A DNA stretch of 62,139 nt from Candidatus Allofournierella merdigallinarum (GTDB lineage: Bacteria > Bacillota > Clostridia > Oscillospirales > Ruminococcaceae). The stretch covers positions 1 through 62,139 of the forward strand of contig DXAC01000001.1 in the NCBI GenBank assembly GCA_019117205.1, read 5' to 3'. Within the stretch, counting starts at the first letter, position 1. The number at the start of each line of letters is the position of its first letter. A model generated the notes under the pieces. The model had not been told where the DNA came from. It was given only the letters and a program-made list of their open reading frames with translations, and ran no database searches. The position numbers and the translations under genes are program-made. Below are positions 31,923 to 40,844 of this stretch, one piece after another.

Positions 31923-34900
31923 TTGCTGAACAAGACCTACCGTAGATCCATGCTGCGGACGGTGCGCTCCAGCCTGTCCCGCTTCCTGGCCATCTTCGCC
32001 ATCGTGGCGCTGGGGGTGGGCTTTTTGTCCGGGCTGCTGGCCTCGCCGGTGGACATGCGCCTGTCGGCGGACCGGTACTGCCGGGACGCACAGCTCTATG
32101 ACATCAAGATCCAGGCCACCCAGGGCCTCACCGACGACGACCTCGCGGCGGTAAAGGCCATCGAGGGGGTCGATCAGGTCATGCCCGCCTGGGACATGGA
32201 CCTGGTGCTGGACCGGCCGGCCACCGGCGAGTCGCTCACCAGCCGGCTGATGAGCCTGCCCGCCGAAAACGCCGACGCGCAGATGAACCAGCTCACCCTG
32301 GTGGAGGGCCGGATGCCCGCCGCCCCCGGCGAGGCGGTGGTCACCGCCAGCCTGGAGTTCGGCACCACCCTGCCCGCCGTGGGCGAGACGCTGGAGGTGG
32401 ACCCGGTGGAGAACGACGAGGACGTCACCGACGCCCTGCCCGCCGACCTGACGGTGGTGGGCACCGTGCGCTCGGCCGCCTACTTCTCGCTGGAGACCGA
32501 GTACACCAACGTGGGCACCGGCACCGTGGACGTGTTCCTGTATACCCCCGCGGACACCTTTGACATGGAGAGCTACACCACCTTTTACATCGCGGTGGAG
32601 GGCGCCCGGGCGCTGAACTCTTTCTCCGACGAATACGAGGACACGGTGGCCGCCGTCTACGACCGGCTGGACGACATCAAGGCCCAGCGGGCCCAGGCCC
32701 GCTACGACGAGATCATCGACGAGGCCGAGCAGGCCCTGGCGGACGCGAAGCAGGAGTACGAGGACGCCAAGGCCGAGGCCGAGCAGGAGCTGGCGGACGC
32801 CGAGCAGGAGCTGGCGGACGGCTGGGCGGAGCTGGCGGACGCCGAGCAGGAGCTGGCGGACGCCAAGGTGGAGATCGACAACGGCCAGGCGGTGCTGGAC
32901 ACCAACAAAAACGAATTCTACCTGCTGCTGCCCGGCTACCGCCAGGAGATCGCCGACGGCAAGGAGAAGATCCTGGACTCCCAGGCCCAGCTGGACGAGG
33001 GCCAGGCCCAGCTGGACGAGGCCCGCGCCCCCCTGGACCAGCTCAAGACGGGCAAGGACGAGTTCTGGGCCATGGTCCCCACCCTGAACGGCGCGCTGGC
33101 CATGCTGGGCCAGCAGCCCATCGACACTGCCGACCAGTCGGACGGGGCCACCATCAACGCCATCGCCTATCTCCAGCAGGTGTTCGCCAACCTGCCCGGC
33201 GGCGACCAGACCGCCGGCGACCAGACCGCCGGCGACCAGGCCGGCGGCGACCAGACCGCTGGCGACCAGGCCGGCGGCGATACCGCCCTGTCCGGCGGCC
33301 AGGAGCAGACCGGCGGCATGGCGCTGACGCCGGAGATGATCGCCGGGCTGCAGCAGCAGCTGGAGCAGCTGGCGCCGCTCAAGGCGGGGCTGGAGGCGCT
33401 GGCGGCCCAGGGCGCCACCCTGGACGCCTCGCTGGCGGCCATCGACGCCCAGCAGGCCCAGATCGCCGAGGGCCGGCGGCAGCTGTCCGACGGCTGGCAG
33501 ACCCTGCTGGAAAAGGAGCAGGAGCTCAACGACACGGTGGCCTCCACCGAGCAGGCCTTTGCGGACGCGGACGCCGAGCTGCTGGATGCCCGGCAGCAGT
33601 ACGCCGACGGCCTGGAAGAGCTGGAGGAGGGCCGCCAGGAGCTGATCGACGGCCAGAAAGAATACGAGGACGCCAAGGCCGAGGCCGAGCAGGAGCTGGC
33701 GGACGGCTGGGAGGAGATCCTGGACGCCGAGAGCGAAGTGCGGGAGATCGAAAAGGGCAAGTGGGTGCTGGGCGACCGCGGCGACAACGCGGGCATCTCC
33801 AGCTACGGCGACAACGCCGACAAGATCGCGGCCATCGCCACCGTCTTCCCGGTGTTCTTCTTCCTGGTGGCGGCGCTGGTGGCGCTGACCACCATGACCC
33901 GCATGGTGGAGGAGGAGCGGGGCCAGGTGGGCACCATGAAAGCCCTGGGCTACTCCCGCCGGCAGATCGCCGCCAAGTACATCCTCTACGCCCTGGCGGC
34001 CACCCTGGCGGGCAGCGCGGTGGGGATGCTGGTGGGTATGCAGCTGTTCCCCCGGATCATCCTCAGCGCCTACGGCATCATGTACGACCTGCCGGTGCTC
34101 TACACCCCTTTCAACGCCCAATTCGGCGCGATCGCCACCGGCGCGGCCCTGGCCTGCACCCTGATCGCCACCATGAACGCCTGCGGCACGGAGCTGAAAG
34201 AGCAGCCCGCCAGCCTGATGCTGCCCAAGGCCCCCAAGGCGGGCAAGCGCATCTTCCTGGAGCACATCGGCCCGCTGTGGCGGCGGATGCGGTTCACCCA
34301 CAAGGTCACCGCCCGCAACCTGTTCCTCTATAAAAAGCGGTTCTTCATGACGGTGGTGGGCATCGCCGGCTGCACCGCCCTGCTGGTCACCGGCTTCGGG
34401 GTGCGGGACTCCATCTCCAACATCACCACCCTGCAGTTCGAGGAGCTGGCCCACTACCAGCTGCTGGTGTCGCTGCAGGACGAGAGCGCCCTGGAGGGCC
34501 GGGACCTGCGGGCCATCCTGGACGCGGGCGACCGGATCACCGACAGCCTGGCGGTGAGCCAGCAGGATATGACGGTGGTGCCCGAGGAGGGCAAGCCGGC
34601 GGACAACCTGTACGTCACCGTGCCCAGCGACACCGACAGGATGCGGGAGTACTTCACGTTCCGCCAGCGGGGCAGCGGCGAGGCGGTGGCGTTCGGCGAG
34701 GGCGAGGTGATCGCCACCGAAAAGCTGGCCGAGCGCCAGGGCCTGGACGTGGGCGACACCATCACGGTGGAAAACGGCGACGGCGAGCAGGCCACGTTCA
34801 CCATCACCGGCATCTGCGAGAACTACGTCTACCACTACCTGTACATGACCGCCGACACCTACCGGGCGGCCTTTGGGGAGGACCCCGAGCCCAACCTGCT

Positions 34901-35441
34901 CTATTGTCGGCTGGGCGACGGGATGGACGACCAGGCGGCGGAGGGCGAACTGGCCAGCGACCTGCTCAAGTGCCGGGACATCGCCGGCGCCCAGTTCACC
35001 CACGAGATCACCGCCAGCTTCACCCAGAGCATCGACAACATCAACTTCATCGTGGTGGTGCTCATCATCGCCGCGGGGGCGCTGGCCTTTGTGGTGCTGT
35101 ATAACCTCACCAACATCAACATCACCGAGCGGGCCAAGGAGCTGGCCACCATCAAGGTGCTGGGCTTCTTCGACGGGGAGGTGGCCGCCTACATCTACCG
35201 GGAGACGGCCATCCTCACGCTGATCGGCACCGTCTGCGGCCTGCTGTTCGGCATCGCGCTGCACACCTTTGTCATCCGCACCGCCGAGGTGGACATGGTC
35301 ATGTTCGGCCGGTCCATCTTCCCGCTGAGCTTTGTCTGGTCGGCGCTGCTGACCATCCTGTTCAGCCTGCTGGTGAACCTGGTGATGTTCCGCAAGCTGA
35401 AAGCCATCAGCATGGTGGAGAGCCTCAAGGCCCCGGAATGA
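31923..35441 (+). CDS. Giant FtsX-type ABC permease with coiled-coil insert
   Basis: A 1172-residue membrane protein; start TTG at 31923, after GGTGA. After the first helix (about 15-40) comes an extracytoplasmic region of about 590 residues. It contains two long predicted coiled coils (EAEQELADAEQELADGW-type repeats near 260-340 and 500-600), separated by a Gly-Asp-Gln-rich linker. FtsX helices follow near 640-780, a second extracytoplasmic domain near 830-1010, and a final three-helix FtsX block near 1040-1165. The layout (two FtsX domains, one polypeptide) fits the large COG0577 permeases of Clostridia. The coiled coils could reach the wall or act as a periplasmic-like lever. The cargo is unknown. 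Confidence 0.9.
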   Translation: MLNKTYRRSMLRTVRSSLSRFLAIFAIVALGVGFLSGLLASPVDMRLSADRYCRDAQLYDIKIQATQGLTDDDLAAVKAIEGVDQVMPAWDMDLVLDRPATGESLTSRLMSLPAENADAQMNQLTLVEGRMPAAPGEAVVTASLEFGTTLPAVGETLEVDPVENDEDVTDALPADLTVVGTVRSAAYFSLETEYTNVGTGTVDVFLYTPADTFDMESYTTFYIAVEGARALNSFSDEYEDTVAAVYDRLDDIKAQRAQARYDEIIDEAEQALADAKQEYEDAKAEAEQELADAEQELADGWAELADAEQELADAKVEIDNGQAVLDTNKNEFYLLLPGYRQEIADGKEKILDSQAQLDEGQAQLDEARAPLDQLKTGKDEFWAMVPTLNGALAMLGQQPIDTADQSDGATINAIAYLQQVFANLPGGDQTAGDQTAGDQAGGDQTAGDQAGGDTALSGGQEQTGGMALTPEMIAGLQQQLEQLAPLKAGLEALAAQGATLDASLAAIDAQQAQIAEGRRQLSDGWQTLLEKEQELNDTVASTEQAFADADAELLDARQQYADGLEELEEGRQELIDGQKEYEDAKAEAEQELADGWEEILDAESEVREIEKGKWVLGDRGDNAGISSYGDNADKIAAIATVFPVFFFLVAALVALTTMTRMVEEERGQVGTMKALGYSRRQIAAKYILYALAATLAGSAVGMLVGMQLFPRIILSAYGIMYDLPVLYTPFNAQFGAIATGAALACTLIATMNACGTELKEQPASLMLPKAPKAGKRIFLEHIGPLWRRMRFTHKVTARNLFLYKKRFFMTVVGIAGCTALLVTGFGVRDSISNITTLQFEELAHYQLLVSLQDESALEGRDLRAILDAGDRITDSLAVSQQDMTVVPEEGKPADNLYVTVPSDTDRMREYFTFRQRGSGEAVAFGEGEVIATEKLAERQGLDVGDTITVENGDGEQATFTITGICENYVYHYLYMTADTYRAAFGEDPEPNLLYCRLGDGMDDQAAEGELASDLLKCRDIAGAQFTHEITASFTQSIDNINFIVVVLIIAAGALAFVVLYNLTNINITERAKELATIKVLGFFDGEVAAYIYRETAILTLIGTVCGLLFGIALHTFVIRTAEVDMVMFGRSIFPLSFVWSALLTILFSLLVNLVMFRKLKAISMVESLKAPE
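33201..33275 (+). repeat. Five 15-base tandem repeats inside the permease gene
   Basis: Units of ggcgaccag(a/g)ccg(c/g)(c/t) repeat five times in frame, coding Gly-Asp-Gln-(Thr/Ala)-(Ala/Gly), with a partial sixth unit. They form the flexible linker between the two coiled coils. Copy number could vary between strains by slippage without breaking the frame. Confidence 0.9.
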
Positions 35442-35474
35442 GCCGGCCCCTGCGGCCGGCCGCAAAAACGAGAC

Positions 35475-35511
35475 AAAGGCGGGGCGCGGCCATTGGCCGC
35501 GCCCCGCCTTT
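35475..35511. terminator. Bidirectional terminator
   Basis: Perfect 18-base arms (35475-35492, 35494-35511), AAA at the left edge and TTT at the right. It can end the plus-strand ABC operon and catch minus-strand transcripts of the PTS operon. Confidence 0.88.
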
Positions 35512-35613
35512 TCTGCCGCGCCCCGGGGCGGCCTTTAAAAACGCCGCGGGAAAGCCGGGGTGGCATAAGAAAACGACGGTTTCGCCCGGGGATCCTGGTG
35601 CATAAAGCCAAAG

Positions 35614-35652
35614 GGCGGCCCGATACCGCTGGGTATCGGGCCGCCTCTTTTT
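35614..35652 (+). terminator. Second terminator-like hairpin
   Basis: Fourteen-base arms (ggcggcccgatacc at 35614 and its complement at 35632) with loop gctg, then tcttttttcc. A third GC hairpin (35659-35669 with 35672-35682) follows directly. No gene lies between these hairpins and the first one, so they look redundant on the plus strand. Confidence 0.75.
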
Positions 35653-35682
35653 CCGTCCGCCCCGGCCCGGTGGGGCCGGGGC

Positions 35683-35914
35683 GTTGTGTTTCGGATATTG
35701 CCGCAGGGTCCGCCGCCTCGCCGCCGGGGTGTCCGCGGGGCCTCTCGCCCCGGACCCCAAAGGGGAGCGGAGCGGGCCGGCCGCGGCCCCGCCCGTCCGC
35801 AAACCGGGCGTTGTCGCCCCGGCGCGGCACCGGCTTCGGGCCCGACGACCGCTCCCGCTTCTCCCCCCGGCGCCTTGTGGGCCCAGGCAGTGGGGAAATC
35901 ACGGGAAAACGGGG
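35683..35914. other. Gene-free GC-rich spacer
   Basis: Between the hairpins and the end of the PTS permease gene I see no credible gene, promoter or RNA. Open frames here have Arg/Pro/Gly-rich products without any known pattern. It may be a decayed remnant. Confidence 0.6.
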
Positions 35915-37354
35915 TCAGCGCACCAGTTTCTTGAACTCGTCGGCGACGAACTGCACCTTGGGCCCGATGATCACCTGCACGCTGGTCTTGCCCGGGCGAA
36001 CGACGCCCGCGGCGCCGGAGGCCTTGATCTTCTTCTCGTCCACCAGCAGGCGGTCCTTGACCTCCAGGCGCAGGCGGGTGATGCAGTTGTCCACGTTGGT
36101 CACGTTGGCGGCGCCGCCCACGCCCTCCAGAATGGCCTGGGCCATGGCGGCGTAGTTGTCGCTGCTCAACTCGATCTTCATCTCGGCCTCGGCGTTGTCG
36201 TCCTCACGGCCGGGGGTCTTCAGGTCCATGGCGGTGATCACGATGCGGAAGATCACATAGTAGATCACGAAGAAGACCAGGCCGATGGGGATCAGCAGCC
36301 AGGGGTTCTGGGCAAAGGGCGCGTTGAAGCTCAGGAACCAGTCGATGAAGCCGGCGCTGAACTGGAAGCCCGCCCGGATGGGCAGGGCGGCCACCACGGC
36401 CACCGAGATACCGGTGAGCAGGGCGTGGATCACGTACAGCACGGGAGCCAGGAACATGAAAGAGAACTCCATGGGCTCGGTGACGCCGGTGAGGAAAGAG
36501 CACAGGGACACCGACAGCAGGATGCCGGCGGTGATCTTTTTCTTGTTGTCCTTGGCGGTGTGGTACATGGCCAGGGCCGCGCCGGGCAGACCGAACATCA
36601 TCACGGGGAAGAAGCCGGCCTGGTACATGCCGGTGACGCCCTGGACGCCGCCCTCGACGGTGCCCCAGAACTTGCCGATGTCATAGATGTTGGCCACATC
36701 GAACCAGAACACGCTGTTCAGGGCGTGGTGCATGCCGATGGGGATCAGCAGGCGGTTCAGGAAGCCGTAGATGCCGGCGCCCACAGCGCCCAGGCCCATG
36801 ATGCTCTCGCCCACCCAGACCAGGAAGCCGTAGACCACGGGCCATACGAAGTACAGGGGGATGCAGGTGAGCAGGGTAAAGATGACGGTCATGATGGGCA
36901 CAAAGCGGCGGCCCGCAAAGAAGCCCAAAAAGTCCGGCATGTTGGTCTTGTAGAACTTGTTGTAGCAGCCGGCGGCGATCAGACCGCACAGGATGCCGAT
37001 GAACTGGTTATTGATCTTGCCGAAGGCGGCGGGCACCGCGTCGGCGCCCATGATGGAGCCCACCACGGCAGAGCTGAGCATGGTCTGCACGGTCAGCCAG
37101 GAGATGATGGCCGCCAGAGCGGAGGTGCCCTCCTGGTCCTTGGACATGCCGATGGCCACGCCCAGGGCGAAGAGGATCGCCATGTTGTCGATCAGGATGC
37201 CGCCGGCCTTGATGAGCAGCATGGCCAGCATACTGTTGGCGCCCCATCCGGAGGGGTCGATCCAGTAACCAATGCCCATCAGCACGCCGCCGATCGGCAG
37301 GCAGGCCACAGGCAGCATCAGAGATTTGCCCAAACGTTGCAAAAATCGCATCAT
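35915..37354 (-). CDS. nagE: PTS permease EIICB, N-acetylglucosamine/glucose type
   Basis: A 479-residue sugar permease of the PTS glucose family. The EIIC domain (about 1-390) has the start RLGKSLMLPVACLPIGGVLMG and the active-site GVTEPMEFSF. The stretch IGMHHALNSVFWFDV resembles NagE more than PtsG, so GlcNAc is the better guess. The EIIB domain (about 400-479) has the phosphorylated Cys in NVDNCITRLRLEV. AGGAGG is eight bases before the ATG. Last gene of the operon; the EIIA needed is the separate crr-like gene upstream. Confidence 0.9.
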   Translation of the reverse strand: MMRFLQRLGKSLMLPVACLPIGGVLMGIGYWIDPSGWGANSMLAMLLIKAGGILIDNMAILFALGVAIGMSKDQEGTSALAAIISWLTVQTMLSSAVVGSIMGADAVPAAFGKINNQFIGILCGLIAAGCYNKFYKTNMPDFLGFFAGRRFVPIMTVIFTLLTCIPLYFVWPVVYGFLVWVGESIMGLGAVGAGIYGFLNRLLIPIGMHHALNSVFWFDVANIYDIGKFWGTVEGGVQGVTGMYQAGFFPVMMFGLPGAALAMYHTAKDNKKKITAGILLSVSLCSFLTGVTEPMEFSFMFLAPVLYVIHALLTGISVAVVAALPIRAGFQFSAGFIDWFLSFNAPFAQNPWLLIPIGLVFFVIYYVIFRIVITAMDLKTPGREDDNAEAEMKIELSSDNYAAMAQAILEGVGGAANVTNVDNCITRLRLEVKDRLLVDEKKIKASGAAGVVRPGKTSVQVIIGPKVQFVADEFKKLVR

Positions 37355-37459
37355 AAGTATATCCTCCTAATACGGTCGTTGGACCGGGGCGATGTGCCGC
37401 CGGTCACAGCCTATATCGGAAAGGGCGGCCGGCCCACGACCATCCCTCCTTGCGGCAGC

Positions 37460-37720
37460 TCACAGGTTGGCCCGCAGGAAATCGGCCACGGACGCGGCGG
37501 CGGCCTCCTCGTCGGCGCCGTCGAAAGTGAGGGTGAGCTCCATGCCCTGTTTGGCAGCCAGCTTCATCACACCCAGGATGCGCTTGGCATCCACGGCGGC
37601 GCCGCCGTTGGCGCTTATTTTCACCGCGCAGGCGTGGCGGCTGGCCTCCTTGACCAGAAGCCCGGCGGGACGCGCGTGCAGCCCCAGCGGGTCGGTGATG
37701 GTGTACTTGATCTCTTTCAT
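37460..37720 (-). CDS. ptsH: HPr phosphocarrier protein lacking the regulatory serine
   Basis: An 86-residue HPr. His15 is in LGLHARPAG and accepts phosphate from EI. The regulatory site of Gram-positive HPr (K-S46-I-M-G) reads K-R-I-L-G here: the serine is Arg47, allowing for one inserted residue. The codons are clean (AAG CGC ATC), so it is not a simple frame error. HPr kinase could not act at this position. I chose the ATG at 37720, four bases after the ptsI stop. Confidence 0.95.
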   Translation of the reverse strand: MKEIKYTITDPLGLHARPAGLLVKEASRHACAVKISANGGAAVDAKRILGVMKLAAKQGMELTLTFDGADEEAAAASVADFLRANL

Positions 37721-37724
37721 GGTC

Positions 37725-39335
37725 TCATACCTCGCTTTCACAGATTTTTGCCCGCAGCTCCAGCACCCGGCCGGGAGAGACGGACAGCTCGTCACAGCCC
37801 ATCTCCAGGAAGAGCTCGGTGAGGGTGGGGTCCGCCCCCAGCTCGCCGCAGATCCCGGCCCAGATGCCCTGGGCGTGGGCGTTTTCCACTGTCATCCGCA
37901 CCAGCGCCAGCACCGCCGGGTGGTGGGTGTCCAGAAATTCCTCCAGCGCGGCGTTCTGCCGGTCCAGCGCCAGGGTGTACTGGGTCAGGTCGTTGGTGCC
38001 CACGCTGAAGAACTGCACCTCTTTGGCCAGCTCGGCGCTGATCAGGGCGGCGGCGGGCGTCTCGATCATGACCCCCAGCTCCACCTCGCCGAACGGCACC
38101 CCCTCGTCGGCCAGCTCCTGCCGGATCTTCTGGCAGAACGCCTTGGCCCGGCGCACCTCTTCCACCGAGGCGATCATGGGGAACATGGCGCTGAGCGGGC
38201 GCAGGGCGGCCGCCCGGTAGATGGCCCGCATCTGGGGGCGGAAGATGTCCTCCCGGCACAGACACAGCCGGATGCCCCGGCAGCCCAGGGCGGGGTTCTC
38301 CTCGGCGGGCAGATGGAAGTAGTCCGCCTGCTTGTCCGCGCCGATGTCCAGCGTGCGGATGACCAGCGGCCGGTCCCCCAGCTTCCGGGCCGCCTGGCAA
38401 TAGGCCTCGTACAGCTCCTCCTCGGTGGGGAAATCGCTGCGCCCCAGATAGAGGAACTCGCTTCGCAGCAGGCCCACGCCCTCGGCGTCCTGGGCCAGGG
38501 CGGCGTCCACGTCGTCCGGGCTGCCGATGTTGGCCAGCAGCTTGATCCGCCGGCCGCTGCGGGAAACGGTGGGCACGCCCCGGTAGGCCTCCAGCCGGCG
38601 GCGGCGCTCCGCCGCCTCCTCCGCCTTGCGGATCATGGCGGACAGGGTCTGGCCGTCCGGTTCCAGGTAATAGCGGCCGGCAAAGCCGTCCACGATCATG
38701 GGGCAGCCGTCCTCCACATCGGGCAGGTCCCGTGCCTGCACCAGCGAGGGGATGTTCATCGTCCGCGCCAGGATGGCGATGTGGCTGTTGGCGGAGCCCT
38801 GGCGGGTGACAAAGGCCAGGATCTTGTCCCGGGGCAGCTGCACCGTCTCGCTGGGGGTCAGGTCCTCCGCCAGCAGGATGCAGGGCTCGGGCAGCGAAAA
38901 CTCCTGCCGGCCGCCGCAAAGGATGTTCACCAGCCGCTGGGACACATCCCGCACGTCCGCCGCACGGGCTTTCATATAGGGGTCGTCCAGGGCGGCAAAG
39001 GCCTCGCTGAATTCCTCGCCGGTGGCCTTGGCGGCGCGGGCCGCCCCCTCGCCGGCCTCCAGGCGGGCCTGGACGCTTTCCAGAAAGTCCTGGTCGTCCA
39101 GCATGAGCAGCTGCACCTCCAGGATCATGGCCTGCTCTTCGCCCAGTTCCCGGCAGGCGGTCTCATACAGCCCGGTGAGCTGGGCGCGGGCGGTCTCGCA
39201 GGCGGCCTCGAAAGCCTGCCGCTCTGCCGCCGCGTCGCCGCTGGGCTCGGGCAGGGGCGCCTGCTCCTGCCGCCAGGTGCGGGCGGGGCCGATGGCGATG
39301 CCGGAGAACACCGGTTTTCCGACGCCTTCAAACAT
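37725..39335 (-). CDS. ptsI: PTS enzyme I
   Basis: Enzyme I passes phosphate from PEP to HPr. The 536-residue protein is about 35 shorter than most. It has the phosphorylated His in ANSHIAILARTMNIPSL near residue 183, and the PEP barrel with RTLDIGADKQ, GCRGIRLCL, MIASVEEV, GVMIETPAA and SVGTNDLTQYTLA. The usual GGxTSH lead-in to the His is altered (GSANSH). Twenty-seven bases separate it from crr upstream. Confidence 0.94.
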   Translation of the reverse strand: MFEGVGKPVFSGIAIGPARTWRQEQAPLPEPSGDAAAERQAFEAACETARAQLTGLYETACRELGEEQAMILEVQLLMLDDQDFLESVQARLEAGEGAARAAKATGEEFSEAFAALDDPYMKARAADVRDVSQRLVNILCGGRQEFSLPEPCILLAEDLTPSETVQLPRDKILAFVTRQGSANSHIAILARTMNIPSLVQARDLPDVEDGCPMIVDGFAGRYYLEPDGQTLSAMIRKAEEAAERRRRLEAYRGVPTVSRSGRRIKLLANIGSPDDVDAALAQDAEGVGLLRSEFLYLGRSDFPTEEELYEAYCQAARKLGDRPLVIRTLDIGADKQADYFHLPAEENPALGCRGIRLCLCREDIFRPQMRAIYRAAALRPLSAMFPMIASVEEVRRAKAFCQKIRQELADEGVPFGEVELGVMIETPAAALISAELAKEVQFFSVGTNDLTQYTLALDRQNAALEEFLDTHHPAVLALVRMTVENAHAQGIWAGICGELGADPTLTELFLEMGCDELSVSPGRVLELRAKICESEV

Positions 39336-39362
39336 GGGTGATCCTCCCCTTTCCTGTTTGGT

Positions 39363-39854
39363 TCACGGCCGGGTGAGCTCCAGCACCGTCTCCCCCTCGG
39401 CCACCGCGCCCGTGCGCGGGGTCACCGCGGCGTAGGCGTCGGTGTTGCAGATCACCATGGGGGTAATGGTGTCGAAGCCGGCGTCGGCGATCGCCTGGCG
39501 GTCGAACTCGATGAGCAGCTGGCCGGCGGACACATGGTCGCCGTTCTTCGCGTGGACGGTGAAGTACTTGCCCTCCAGCGAGACCGTCTCCAGCCCCACA
39601 TGGATCAGCACCTCGGCGCCGCAGTCGGCCTTGAGGCTCACCGCGTGGCCGGTGTCGAACATCAGGTCCACGGTGGCGTCGCAGGGGGCGACCACCCGGT
39701 CGGCGGCGGGGCGGATCGCCACGCCCTTGCCCAGGATCTCCTCCCCAAAGGTGGGGTCGCTCACCTCGGACAGCGCCACGGCCTCGCCGGCCACCGGCGC
39801 GCCCAGGCAGATCCCGACCGACTTTTTCGCGAACAGCTTGTCAAAAATGCCCAT
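39363..39854 (-). CDS. crr: PTS EIIA, glucose type
   Basis: A 163-residue free EIIA domain. It carries GEAVALSEVSDPTFGEEILGKG, the first active His in DTGHAVSLKA near residue 67, and the second in VLIHVGLETVSLEGKYF near residue 82. I chose the ATG at 39854, nine bases after AGGAAGGA; an ATG at 39863 would touch that site. It should phosphorylate the EIICB at the end of the operon and, in this position, may also serve other IICB permeases. Confidence 0.92.
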   Translation of the reverse strand: MGIFDKLFAKKSVGICLGAPVAGEAVALSEVSDPTFGEEILGKGVAIRPAADRVVAPCDATVDLMFDTGHAVSLKADCGAEVLIHVGLETVSLEGKYFTVHAKNGDHVSAGQLLIEFDRQAIADAGFDTITPMVICNTDAYAAVTPRTGAVAEGETVLELTRP

Positions 39855-39880
39855 TTCTCCCATTCCTTCCTTTCTCTTTT

Positions 39881-40717
39881 TCACGGTTGCCGGCGGGCAC
39901 GGTGCAGGCTGGCAGCCAGATAAGCGGACTCCTCGGGGGCCAGGACGTTGCCGGCGCGGCGCTCCAGCCCCTCCACCAGCTGCCGGGCACACTGGTATTC
40001 GTCGGGGTAGCACTGGCGCACCGACTCCACAAAGCGCTCGTCGCCCCGGGGCGGCATGCTGCCGCCGGAAAAGGCGCGCAGCACCAGGAACTTCAAATTG
40101 ACGGTGAACTCATCATAAAACCGGCTCTGGGGGTCCAGCCGCAGGCACGGCCAGCCGTCCAGGCTGGAGAGGATGTCGTGGAGGGTCTGGGTGATGTGCA
40201 GCGTGTCGCTGAGGGAGTTGCCGTACTCGGCGTTTACCAGATGCAGCGCGATGTTGGCGGCCTCGTCGTCGGGGAAATAGACTCCCAGCTCCCGGGCAAG
40301 CAGCTCCAGGGCGTACTTGCCCACCTTGTACTCGTCGGCGTAGAACGTCCGCACCTCCGCCAGCAGTGTGTTGGGAAAGGAGGCGCCGCTGCGCTGCCGC
40401 TCGATGGCAAAGCAGACGTGGTCGGTAAGGGTGATGTAAACGCTGGGGCTGAGCCGGCGGCCCAGGTCACGGGTGGCCCGGTCCACGATCTGGCTGCACA
40501 GCTCCACCTGCCGGGCCGGCAGGCTGGAGAACAGGTCGGTGAGCCGGCGGGCGTCGGCGGGGGTGTCCATACGGAACAGCTTTTCCACGCGGGAGCTCTC
40601 CAGCTCGTCGCCGGGGCGCAGCGAATAGCCGAGGCCCCGCCCCATGGCGATGAGCTCCCGGCCCTGTTCGTCCTCGCAGGAGACGATATTGTTGTTGATG
40701 ACTTTTAATACCCGCAT
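39881..40717 (-). CDS. licT: LicT/BglG-type antiterminator with altered second PRD
   Basis: A 278-residue RNA-binding antiterminator. Residues 1-55 are the CAT RNA-binding domain (VLKVINNNIVSCEDEQGRELIAMG). PRD1 keeps both phosphorylatable histidines, His100 (LTDHVCFAI) and His159 (ANIALHLVNAEYG). In PRD2 the first is Asn207 (TVNLKF where LicT has THLKF) and the second is Ser270 (YLAASL where LicT has YLTIHI). In LicT, HPr activates through PRD2, so this protein should lack that input and answer mainly to the EII through PRD1. First gene of the operon it is expected to control. Confidence 0.93.
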   Translation of the reverse strand: MRVLKVINNNIVSCEDEQGRELIAMGRGLGYSLRPGDELESSRVEKLFRMDTPADARRLTDLFSSLPARQVELCSQIVDRATRDLGRRLSPSVYITLTDHVCFAIERQRSGASFPNTLLAEVRTFYADEYKVGKYALELLARELGVYFPDDEAANIALHLVNAEYGNSLSDTLHITQTLHDILSSLDGWPCLRLDPQSRFYDEFTVNLKFLVLRAFSGGSMPPRGDERFVESVRQCYPDEYQCARQLVEGLERRAGNVLAPEESAYLAASLHRARRQP

Positions 40718-40735
40718 AGCGCATCCTCACACGGA

Positions 40736-40806
40736 CAAAAAAAGACCACATCCAAATGCTCTCCAAAAGATCGACCGCTTCTGGAAGCGCATTTGGATAT
40801 GGTCTT
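40736..40806 (-). terminator. Leader terminator controlled by the antiterminator
   Basis: On the minus strand, aagacca(t)atccaaatgc pairs with gcatttggatgtggtctt, then a run of seven T. It ends 18 bases before the licT ATG, so transcripts stop here unless the RAT hairpin forms. Confidence 0.93.
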
Positions 40807-40828
40807 GCCTGCCGAACAGTAACAACCC
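40801..40828 (-). promoter_or_regulatory. RAT (ribonucleic antiterminator) for LicT-type protein
   Basis: The minus strand reads GGGTTGTTACTG, four loop bases, then GCAGGCAAGACC. This matches the LicT/SacY RAT consensus (GGATTGTTACTG-N-GCAGGCAAAACC) at all but a few positions. Its 3' end overlaps the 5' arm of the terminator, so the two structures exclude each other, as in bglPH and sacB. Confidence 0.94.
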
Positions 40829-40844
40829 AACTTTTAACAAATTT

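Noticed and set aside
31140-35465. A 1441-codon open frame on the minus strand
   Set aside because: It lies opposite the ABC ATPase and permease genes. Its product is rich in Gly, Val, Gln and His without any family pattern. GC-rich third positions of the real genes suppress stops on the other strand.
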